From NCBI GenBank assembly GCA_001792895.1, contig MARA01000023.1, forward strand, positions 558,001 through 622,000: a stretch of 64,000 nt of DNA, given 5' to 3'. The stretch's first letter is position 1; each line of letters begins with the position of its first letter. The translations under genes were made by a program, and so were the position numbers. The notes beneath the pieces were generated by a model. That model did not search any database. It was not told the origin of the DNA and saw only the letters and a program-made list of their open reading frames with translations. Shown here in pieces: positions 1 through 9,293 of this stretch. Origin of the DNA: Lentinus brumalis. Its lineage: Eukaryota; Basidiomycota; Agaricomycetes; Polyporales; Polyporaceae.

Positions 1-1083
1 GCACCAGAATAGGCGCCTGGAGGGTGACATCGATATCGAAATGACATACCCTACCGCGTGAACTACACACTTGTGCACTACAAAGTATATTTCCTGAGAT
101 GAGAGGTACACAAGGTGGGTGTCTGCGAAGTTCGCGTACCAGGGGTAACCGAGTTCTCTCAACGCGGCGGACAAGAGCCGGAAGGTGGGACCGGGAAGTG
201 CGCAGATGGTCTAGTGTACGCGCCCGTGAATGCTGCGTGTAGAAAAATCGGAAAAGAGAGCATAGGTAAGTGCACAGATATTTTTCCTATGATGAGAGTA
301 GTTAGGATATGCAACATGCAAAGTTTGGAGAGGAACGGTGCGGTATTCGTCTACTTCCTTAACACGGCGGGCAGAAGGCTCATAACGCGAGTCGGAGCCG
401 CTGCGGCGAAGACAAGTGCCAGAAACCGCCGGACGTTAACGATACCGTTTTGCATCCGTAAAGGGCTGGCCTCCGCCATCCGCCCGTGTCTACAACATGG
501 GAGAGCTCTCCATTTGATGCAGTCGAGATGTGAGGATCACATTCTCTCGTCTCAGGACGCCGCTCAAGAGGCCCAGTGGGCCGTAGGGCGTTCAACGGGA
601 CTTGCCAGGCATGTTCCCTCCAATTTTGTGGCTCCGTACAGCGCGGTGCGGAGGCAGTTGCTGTTCGAGCGTTCGAGCGTTCAAACGTTCACGATCGATC
701 GCGAGCCTGCTTATGGACTAGTGTGCGCACTGCGAGGCAGTACCGGCGGTGTTTCTGGAGCTCAGGCTCAGCTTGTATCATATACAGGATACCATCATGG
801 TGCTGTATGTACGGCACTATCTGTACCTACTTAGCTCTTCGTAGTTCGTTTGATCGGATATCTTTGGGGTATGATACCGGCCGCGCCCTCCCTTGGCGCG
901 AGGTCGCATTTCCACACGCTGCATACTTTACCATGATCCGCCGTACCCGTGCAACAAAAGACAGGTCCATTGTCCAGGAATTCAGTCATCGAGGAGATGG
1001 TTCTAAGCATGGTATGAATCTGGTAGGGATGAGCCGGGCCATTCGGCCGGGTGATGGGTTGACAGGCTTCCGGCTGTGATACT
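1..1083. other. upstream intergenic region, no gene recognised
   Basis: I see no protein family, no series of fungal splice sites and no RNA gene here. One long open frame (115-834, +) lacks an ATG at its start, has irregular composition and no recognisable motif, and I treat it as chance. The right end is the upstream region of the CCCH-finger gene. Confidence 0.5.
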
Positions 1084-1090
1084 TATAAAA
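1084..1090 (+). promoter_or_regulatory. TATA box of the CCCH-finger gene
   Basis: TATAAAA is followed by a pyrimidine-rich leader (about 1097-1150) and then by the start codon at 1246. This order (TATA, C/T-rich tract, ATG) is usual for highly expressed basidiomycete genes. The transcription start is inferred to lie near 1115-1140. Confidence 0.7.
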
Positions 1091-1245
1091 GGCCCTGAGC
1101 TTCCGCTCCCAAGCTCAAACTCACCTCCCCCGCGCTTCCATTCCTATCCTCGAGCGCGTGAATCTCTGCGCATACATCCAATCGAAAACGCACGTATATC
1201 AAAGTTCTCGTCCTAGCAAGCAGGTCGAACACCACAGGTCGTTCA

Positions 1246-3577
1246 ATGCCTCCGCGAGACAACATGCCTGGCTCCGCTCGCAAGTCATACAATCCGGAGA
1301 GACGATGTCATGTACGTGCCAACTCTTGTCATGCTCTACGTCTTCGCCTTGGTTCCGTGTTGAGTGGTGGTGGCGGATTAGTGGTTCGACAACAACGGGA
1401 GGCCGTACAAACGTCTCGATGGCGGGCTGGGATGTCCCCGCATCAAGACATGCTACTTTGCACACCCCACTGACGGCGAGCACTGGCGCAACTCACGACC
1501 CGCTGGAGAACCTCCCCTGCAGTACCTGACCGACGACGAATACCGGCTCATCGTCGGCCGTCAACGCTCCCCGGGACGCGGCCTCCCTCCAGACCACCCC
1601 GTATTGAACCGCCGCCGCTCTCTCAGCGCGGACCGCGAACGGCGCAGGCGCGAACGCGAACGCTCTCTTGGGCGTCGGCGGTCCCCCAGTCGTGAGCGAG
1701 AGCCGACGCTCGCGTCGCGGCTCCGGCGGCCCCCAGCCCCGGCCGGGAACGCGCCGACGGACGACCCGTTGGGTACCGCACTTCGCGCTCGCGCTCGCCC
1801 ATGCGTGGTCGGATGCAACGCACCCCGCCCGATATGATTGGCCCTTCCAGGACCGTGCGCCCGTATGGCTCAGTCCCAGATGGTCCGAGGAATGTACCCG
1901 CGCCAGGAACTCCGGTCGTGTTCCCGAAAGTCGAGGCTCAGGATGTCCCCATGAGGGATGTGGTGAATAGGCAGGTCGCGCGGGAGTCAAGCATCGCGAG
2001 TAGCCATGTGCCGTCTCATCAACTCACCCCGTCCAGGGCTGTCCCGAATGGCCCCCATGCTATGGCCGTCGCTGCGGCGTCGAACTCACCAGCGCCCACA
2101 CTCCCAACTCAGGATGCAATCAAGTCCCTCCTGGAATCATCCACTCTGCAATGGCAACAAATATCATCTGCTGTCGCCGCGGCCACGTCCGCGGTCCCAA
2201 AACCCAACGACGCCAACGCTACGGCGGGTGACTTGTCTACTGAAGAGAAGCATAAAATTTGGACGAGTCGGATTGAGTGAGTAACACGTCTTAGCAGAGG
2301 CCGCTCACCAACGAATCGGTCTTGCAACTAGATTGCTCGCGGCGGCGACGCGCATACATAATGACTGTCGATCCATGGACAACGACATCAAAGATTACAG
2401 ACAGCTGGTCGAATCGTTCAGCTACAGCACGCTCCCTGCGGAAGATAGAACCGTAATCGAAGGTCATCTGCACACTTTGCAGTCACAGCTCGGTCAGAAA
2501 TCGGACGAGTTGAAGAAGATCTTAACCCAATTAACCGCGGCAAAGTTTTGGCCGACGCATACACACAGGCAACCGCCTGGCTCGGGGCAGGACAACGTGA
2601 ATCCGGAGGTCACCAATCAGATTCAGACGCTCAAAGGGTCCGTCTCGCAATTGCATGCCATGCTACAGGCCGTAAGAACGCGTTGGGACCAAGTCCTGGC
2701 GCAGTTGCAGAGTGATGGAAACTCGAGCCAACCGAATACATTCCTTGCCGAAGCCATTGTACCCCCTGAACTCGAGAAGATCCGTGATACCCTGACGTCT
2801 ATCGAAGAGCGGCTTGGAGCCATGGAGAGCGAAGTAACCCGTCCAAAGGAAGTGTTCCTCGAACAAGTCGATGCGATCGTCGCGGAGAACGCGCAGTCAA
2901 TCGTCCTCGCCTCGACGGGCAATGTCCATGCACAACCCCCGGCTCCGCGCGCCGCGCTCACAGACGAGCAGCTCAAGATGCTTCAGACGCTGCAGCACAA
3001 CGCCGCGGTGACCGGACAACAGGTGAACCAACTATCGGCGCAGGTGACGCAGTTGGCGACGCACAACGACCAGCTCAAAACCGAGAGCATGCAGCTGCAG
3101 GCGGAGAACGCCCAGCTTCGGCAGCAGCTTGAGGAGGTGAGTGTCGAAGCCGCGTCTCATTCTTCCTTCGCCTTGACATAGCTCCCTTCACAGATGCAGA
3201 CTGTTCAAACGTCGCAGGGCGACTCGAAGAAGATCGACAGGATGCAAGCCGAGATGCGCGCGCTGAACGCGGCCGTCATGGCGTACATCTCGCACAGTCC
3301 TCACGCGCAGCCTCCAAGCCCGGCCGCGGACACGCTGGCCGAGCAGATTACCCCGCAAATCATCAAATCTATCCCCGAGCTCATCGCGCCAGAGTTGCAG
3401 GCCATGCGCAACCAGCTCCAGGAGTCACTTCGTATCCAGCAGACGGAGTCCGCGAAGGAGTTGTCCCTCAAGATGTCGTTGACGTTGCAGGCGGTGGAGG
3501 CAATTCGCGGGCTGATGGGTGGAACGCACAAGAGTCCTCGTCCCCCAACTCAGGTCAACGGGAACTCGAGCTCGTGA
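1246..3577 (+). CDS. CCCH zinc-finger / coiled-coil protein
   Basis: Exon 1 (1246-1311) starts MPPRDNMPGSARKSYNPER and is joined across a 70-nt intron (1312-1381) to WFDNNGRPYKRLDGGLGC. Together they give Cys21, Cys40, Cys46 and His50 (C-x18-C-x5-C-x3-H), with GCPRIKTCYFAHP as the core: a CCCH-type finger with a long first spacing. An Arg/Ser-rich segment follows. The C-terminal half (from about 1851; introns 2277-2331 and 3137-3193) is helical and Gln/Leu-rich, with heptads such as LKMLQTLQHNAAVTGQQ, typical of a coiled coil. It ends at a TGA at 3575-3577. The join between the Arg/Ser exon and the helical part is unresolved: the two sides lie in different frames, so there is either a weakly marked intron between about 1680 and 1850 or a base error. 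Family role is inferred only: RNA binding is possible from the finger. No operon context applies; it is convergent with the eL42 gene. Confidence 0.75.
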
Positions 3578-3990
3578 AAGGATTTTGACTGATAGCTCCG
3601 TTCTTCCATCATTGACACCTTCCCGTATTTATGCTGTTATGCTCCTCTTCCTCGGCCGTACAGTCTCAAAGCAGTTCGTCGTCGTCCTCATGTCTTGTAG
3701 GCTTGTCACCGCTCTCACGTCGTTATGTACACTTAGTACATGCATATCCCTCACGCTGTGCGCTGTATCAATACCCATGTCGTCTCACATGTATTCTGTC
3801 GTCGTCATTTGGTCCTCAAGCGTACAAGCTGGCTGTAGTCCAGGGACTCCATTCAGACCCATATGAATACAATTTTGTGACTTGCGTCGCATATGCATGG
3901 AGCGTGCATACTACATAGTGCGCGGATGGTGGATGGTGGCAGCGATAGTACGAATAGCGAGACAGTGAAGAGCAGACGATGCGTAGACAA
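3578..3990. other. convergent 3' intergenic region
   Basis: About 410 bp separate the stop of the CCCH-finger gene (+) from the stop of the eL42 gene (-). It should hold both 3' UTRs. No other gene or repeat is seen. Confidence 0.6.
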
Positions 3991-4668
3991 TCACTGCAAG
4001 CACCGTTGTTAGAGGCGATGGCTCTGGCATGAAGATGAGGAATGATACTCACGAACGTGAGCGCAGCACCCTTCGTCTTCTTCTCACCACCGAGCTCGAA
4101 GCTGAAGGACGCCGGGTCAAAGACCTGCATGGTATGGGGACAAGACCGAACACGTACTGTTTGCAACGCTTGAGGGAGAGCTGCATCTTGTACTTGCATA
4201 CTGTGCACTCTAGCCGGAGCACGACCTTCTTCGTCGTCTTGGCCTAGATGCGTCCCAGACTTGGTCAATGTCCCACCCCCTTCCCCTCGAAGACATGATG
4301 ACGCACCTTCTTGTGGAAGACGGGCTTGGTCTGACCACCGTAACCCGACTGCTTACGGTCGTAACGACGCTTTCCCTGCGCGGCCAACGAATCCTTGCCC
4401 TTCTTGTACTGGGTCACCTTGTGGGGCCTGCACAACGTTCGCATTGGCCACGCTCGTCTACAACAAAGACACGAAGGAGGACGTACGTGTGCTTCCGGCA
4501 CTGCTTGCCCTTGCAGTCTGCAAAACCCTCGTCAATCTCCCTGTCCTCTCATGTCTATCTCTTCCGCAGAAACTCACAGGTCCGGCGAGTCCTGTGCAGA
4601 GGAACATACTGTCAGCACTCATGTATGCGCAGGAGCATTCGAACGACGTACTTGGGGATGTTGACCAT
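3991..4668 (-). CDS. RPL44: 60S ribosomal protein eL42 (L44/L36a)
   Basis: Eight exons on the minus strand join in phase: 4652-4668, 4578-4591, 4487-4517, 4307-4427, 4158-4243, 4053-4101, and the stop codon TGA alone at 3991-3993 after an intron 3994-4052 (this makes seven blocks; the 4158-4243 and 4053-4101 blocks meet inside CKH). The product is 106 aa, the usual length, starting [20 protein letters not shown] and ending [13 protein letters not shown]. It is a structural protein of the large ribosomal subunit near the E site. The zinc-binding cysteines Cys12, Cys17, Cys74 and Cys77 are present. Pro56 in [11 protein letters not shown] is the residue whose replacement by Gln gives cycloheximide resistance in some yeasts, so this is the sensitive form. 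Exon 2 is only 14 nt. The start context is CCGCCATGG. Identity is certain; the intron borders were placed by matching the conserved protein. Confidence 0.97.
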
Positions 4669-4963
4669 GGCGGGAGTGTCGGCGGCGGCGTTCGACTTGC
4701 TGAGATTTGGCGGACGGACCTGCGCTAAGCTTCCTCTGTGTCCTCCGACGGAAACGGCAAGCAGTTACAGAAATAAGGTTCAATCTCCGCCTCAGCCACC
4801 CGAGACAGCGTCTATAGTATTGGGCGTCCCGCCGAGCGCTCCGCTCTCCGACGGCGACGAAATCGACATTGACCTTGGGACATCAGTATGGCATGTATAT
4901 ATATGCAAGTCGCTCAGATGGTCTAGGACATGGTGTATGATGATGAGAACTGTCAGTGTCCGA
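4669..4963. promoter_or_regulatory. eL42 upstream / NAA15 downstream region
   Basis: This 295-bp gap lies between the eL42 start (minus strand) and the NAA15 stop (minus strand), so it must hold the eL42 promoter and the NAA15 3' UTR. I see no TATA box; a short 5' leader is likely, as is common for ribosomal protein genes. Confidence 0.5.
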
Positions 4964-7900
4964 TTAGCTGATGACCTCCGCCTTCTCTTCAAGCGCCTCC
5001 GCGACAGGGTCCTTCTGCACCACAGCTTTGCGTGCAGCAGTGAGTTCGTCTGCGGAGAGGAACAGCGTCGACAGCTCGAACTTCCCTCTACACGCCTCAC
5101 GGAACTCGTCTGCTCGTGGGGATTGGATCTCATTGAGAAACGCGACGGTTTCGACAGCAGTCTGGGTGTAAAGGACAAGGTCAGTTAGGTCACTATGAGC
5201 ACGAAGCGAATCGCGGAGAACGCACGTCGAGCTTCAGGTCTACATCTGCATTCAGCGCATTGAAGATGGCCGCCTCCACTTCCTCCCGGGGAGCGCCCAA
5301 CAATCGCGAGACCTGAGCGAAAGCGAGGATGGCGTCCGCACGCGAAATTTGTCGCTGGAGGTACTGCGAGTTGAACGCCTCCAGCGACACCTCGTCAGGA
5401 AGAAGCTTGGTGATTGCTACCGACACAGCGATGGCGACAGCCTCCGAAGGCTTCTGCTCTAGCGACGTCCCTGTAAAACGACCGGCCAGGTGAGCAGTGT
5501 TCTACAGCTACAGGAATGTCGGAACGCAAGACGTACATCGTCGCTTGAAGTCGACGACGCGGACGTGCAGCACTGGTGAATCCTCGTCCAGCGAGTGCGC
5601 AGAGTTGAGTGCGTGGATCGCTTGTAAGTACTTCTCTGTAGTCACCGGCACCGTGAGTAATTTATGTCCACAGTACCCCATCATAGCACGCACTTCGCCG
5701 AATTGCGACGTCGTAGATCGCAATCCACGCTTCGATGTTACTCTTGGCCAATGTTGCCAGGGGCTTGAGAACCTTCGCTGCGCGTTCCAAAGGATCTGGT
5801 GCTTGCAGCAATTTTGTCCCATCTGGATCCTCGTCCTTTGAGGGGCTAACATCGAGGCCCTTGTCCTCGTTCGCCGCGTTGTTGGCTGCCGAAACGCCGC
5901 GTCAGAGACACGGCTGTATATGCCGCGACGAAACACGGAAACGCTCACCCTTCTTGGCCTCTTCCTGCACCTTCTTTTCCGCCTTCTTCGCCTTCTTCTT
6001 CGCTTTCTTCTCAGCTCCTGATAGTTGAGCTAAAGCAGCCGCCGTTGAGAATCCAGCTCGAAAAGGTGTGCAGATGAATTGCACTCACAATCCGCGTTTG
6101 ACTTCGTCGCTATTGAGGGCTCGTCATGAACCTTGACCAATATCTGCCCCAAAGATGCTTCAATACTTTGTATCCCCAATCGCCGAGTGGGCACTTACTC
6201 GAGATGCCTCGATGGCAGAGTGCACGTATGCAGGATGCGACCGGAGGTTGTCTTCCCATTGTAGCAGACTATGTGGGCTCAGAATTATCCTCAACTATGA
6301 ACGAGCACCGAGCACGCACTTCAGGTAGATGTTGATCGTGAACTTGCGGACGGAGTACCCGTGGAAGTCGAACTGGTCGTCTTCATATACGTCAAAGATC
6401 TGTAGTACCACGTCCAGATATGAGCAATGCACGAGGACAGATGACAGCCCGGATGTGCGCACCTTATGAATTGCGTCATACTTCTTCAGTGCCATCGCGA
6501 GGTCGCCGTTTCGCAAGTGCGCGTCAGCCTCCTCCGTGAGGTAGATCAAAGACTGCATGTCCTCCAAGTCCTGCGACGGACTGGGCGCGTCTTTCTACCA
6601 GCAGCGGGCGGTCAACTCCATCATCAGCTCACTGCTCACGACTCTACACGGCCAGTGGGTACGCTCACCTTGGTGAACAGCCCAAAGACCTCGACCGCCT
6701 CTTCGAACAGACCTGCGCGCAGCCGATACTTGCCGCACTTCGTGTTTAGGAAGCGGTCCTGCAAGTCCAGCGTGCGCGCGAGATCCATGGCTTTGGCTGC
6801 ACCGAATGGGTCTCCGGCGCGCTTCAGCACACGCGCCTTGAACATGTACAGCTCCGGGAGCGTGGGCGTATGCGTGATGGCCTCGTCGAGCAGCTCCAGC
6901 GCCTGCTTGTGCCGTCCGAGGAAGGAGTGATGTTGTGCCAGGAAGTAGAGAGTCCAGATGTACGTCGTCGGGTCGGTCCCGGGTGGGCAAGGGTCGGTCG
7001 ACGGGTGCGCGAGGGTGGAGAGGATGGAGGTGGCGGTCAGCTCGATGATCGCGCGCTTCTCGGGAGAGCGGTAGAGGGACTTGAGGTCTGCGAAGAGGGA
7101 AGGGACACCCTTCTCGAGACGTGTGCGAAGGAAGGGCTCGAGCAGCCCCTTGAACTCGTCACCTACATACCTTCAGTACACGTTGGAAAGAGCATACAGA
7201 GACCAGACATACCGAGTGCGATGTCGAGTGCGAGCCGGCGAGGAGCAGATGCCTTCGAAAACTGCTCCGAGAAGTCGTGCAGGATCTGCGAAGCCTTACT
7301 CCGGTTCTCGTCCGTAACGGCATCTGCAGCGCTGTGAGCAAGCGCCTACGCACGGTTTTTGGTCGTACTCACCGAAATCGATGCCCCGGCTGGAGAGGAA
7401 ACCCTTGAAGTAATCGTAGCACTCGGGGTTCTGTTCGATGAGACCCTGCCATGCCTGCTGGGCCTCTTCCTTTCCAGCCTTGGACAGGATGCGGGCTGAC
7501 CCATGCTTACTGAGTAATGCCGCCTACTTACCAAGGGCGCACAGGCGCTCACCTCGGAACTCCATAATTGCAACTCGGTCGATGATAGTCCGCTCCTTGG
7601 CGCTAGCGTCCAGGAGGGCGATCGCTTCAGTGTAGTCACCCAGGTCTTCCAGAACGCGTACATGGTAGAGCAGGATCTCCGAATACTCGACGTCGTAGTC
7701 GGGTACGTTCTAGACGGCCTTGGATCACTACATTGCAGGTATGCACATACATCGACTATGCGCACCTTGATGATACGCTCGTACTGCTCGAGTACGGCCT
7801 TTGCCTCCCTGAGGTTTCCGCTCAAGTGATAGGCGACAGCAAGTGCGATCCAGTTCTGCCGAAGTTGCGGTCGTAACCGGAGGAGGGTATGCCGGGTCTC

Positions 7901-9068
7901 GACGAGGTTATCGTATAGTCGGAGCTGGGTCTGTAGATGTGCGGCGTCACGGAGGATGTTCATGTTGTCCTGCAAAAGCCGGGTCAGCCATCTAGTCGAA
8001 ATCGGTGACATCAATATGCAGCGTGGACAAGGATGACCGAGCAGGGGAGCTTTGGCTACTAGCCACCGGGCCTGTGCGGTCGTGTGCCATCATGGATGCG
8101 CATGCACGAAAGGAGCCGCCTGCTGGACTTGCACTGTTTGGTTCGGCGACCATTGTACTTCCACTCCTACTCTCCTGACCTGCTATGACACCCCAATGCG
8201 ATACCATGGCTCGTAAGACTCGAATGCAAACGCTTTAAGATAGACGCATATATGCATTCGAGGGTATGGTGACCGTCGACACGTTGGCTACTGAAGCATA
8301 CACGAAACGTCACCGGTGTTCATGAGCGCACAAGGTGCATTCGTGAGCTTTAAACTCGCTCTGATTGCACCAGCGCACGAGGACATCGAGATGCACGATT
8401 ATGTGATATATGCGGACATAGATCGCGCAAGCGTAGCACAAACGCGAAATCTTCCTGGAGGAGACCACAAGCTGCCAAATAACAGCCTCAAGGATATTGG
8501 GATGTGGAAGCGTCCAAACCATCCCTTGATGGGATGCGCGCGACGAAGATACGGGAATACGACCGCCTGTGGGACGACGGACTTCGCGTGATATAGACAC
8601 AGATGGAGATGTAGTTCACGGCTATGCTGCAGGACCGCGCATACATATACGTCTGACGGAGCACACACCTTGTCAAAGCGCAATGCTTGGGTGTACGACT
8701 TGAGAGCCTCCTCATAGTTTTTCTGGCCCTTCTGGATGAGGCCGAAGACATGCCAGCATATGTGGGAGGTGAGATCGAGCCGGACGCCTTGCTTCACGAG
8801 CTCGAGACCTTCGTCTCGGCGCCCGAGATGTGTGAGGATGAGGCCCTTCATGCATAGCGTTTCTAACCAGCGCATACATCAGCACCAGCGCACCGCATAT
8901 ATATACGCGCGACATACCGCCATGATTAGGGAACTTTTTGAGGATTGTGTCCGCGGTCTTGAGGCCCTTCTTGAGCTGCCGATCCTCGTAGTAGTGGAGG
9001 ACCTCCTTGAAGAGGCCGGACTCCTTGGAGGGCAGGGCCCTGGACGGCGGGGTCCCGGCTGGTGGCAT
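4964..9068 (-). CDS. NAA15: NatA N-acetyltransferase auxiliary subunit
   Basis: Sixteen exons: 8918-9068, 8669-8862, 7766-7969, 7553-7709, 7373-7495, 7213-7323, 6669-7162, 6463-6594, 6320-6399, 6199-6268, 6089-6143, 5949-6029, 5694-5885, 5537-5635, 5226-5470, 4964-5161. They total 2586 nt, in phase throughout, giving 861 aa (human NAA15 866). Family hallmarks: N-terminal KEVLHYYEDRQLKKGLKTAD, then KGLILTHLGRRDEGLELV and SHICWHVFGLIQKG (TPR helices), DEDQFDF-like DDQFDFHGYSVRKFT, INIYLNLLQWEDNLRSHPAY, and a Lys-rich stretch AEKKAKKKAKKAEKK around residues 595-615 as in other NAA15 proteins. The protein is the ribosome-anchoring scaffold that holds the catalytic subunit NAA10 and acetylates nascent N-termini after Met removal. 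The start at 9068 was chosen because MPPAGTPPSRALPSKESG leads directly into the conserved helix. Introns are 49-74 nt except intron 2 (699 nt). The gene faces PDS5 across 225 bp. Confidence 0.97.
7970..8668 (-). other. NAA15: unusually long intron 2 of NAA15
   Basis: The exons on either side join as LRFDK / DNMNILRDAAHL, exactly as in the family, so this is one intron of 699 nt with GTGTGT and TTTTGCAG ends. The other 14 introns of the gene are 49-74 nt. A 71-codon minus-strand open frame (7992-8207) lies inside but has no recognisable domain. An old insertion is possible; I found no terminal repeats or target-site duplication. Confidence 0.8.
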
Positions 9069-9293
9069 GACAAGAACGACGAGGAAAGCAAGAACGGCGA
9101 CGAGGTCGAAGGCGAAGACGTATGCGGAGGGAGCAGCCACAGCGAGCTCAGTGGCCGGGAGAATGGACGCGCGGGGAAAACAAGAGACAACAACGCGCGA
9201 CGCGCCTCGCACGTTCTCTCCGCCTCCCGCCTCGACCACGGACCCCCTCTGCTCGCTGCTCGCCGCCCGCTGCTCGTCGTATCTTCGCCCGTC
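9069..9293. promoter_or_regulatory. divergent NAA15 / PDS5 promoter
   Basis: The 225 bp between the two start codons must drive NAA15 leftwards and PDS5 rightwards. The half next to PDS5 (9129-9293, C/T-rich from about 9205) is the part copied into every later unit; the half next to NAA15 is not copied. Confidence 0.7.

Noticed and set aside
115..834. 239-codon open frame on the plus strand
   Set aside because: It does not start with ATG, has no domain and overlaps other equally long frames; it looks like chance in GC-rich DNA.
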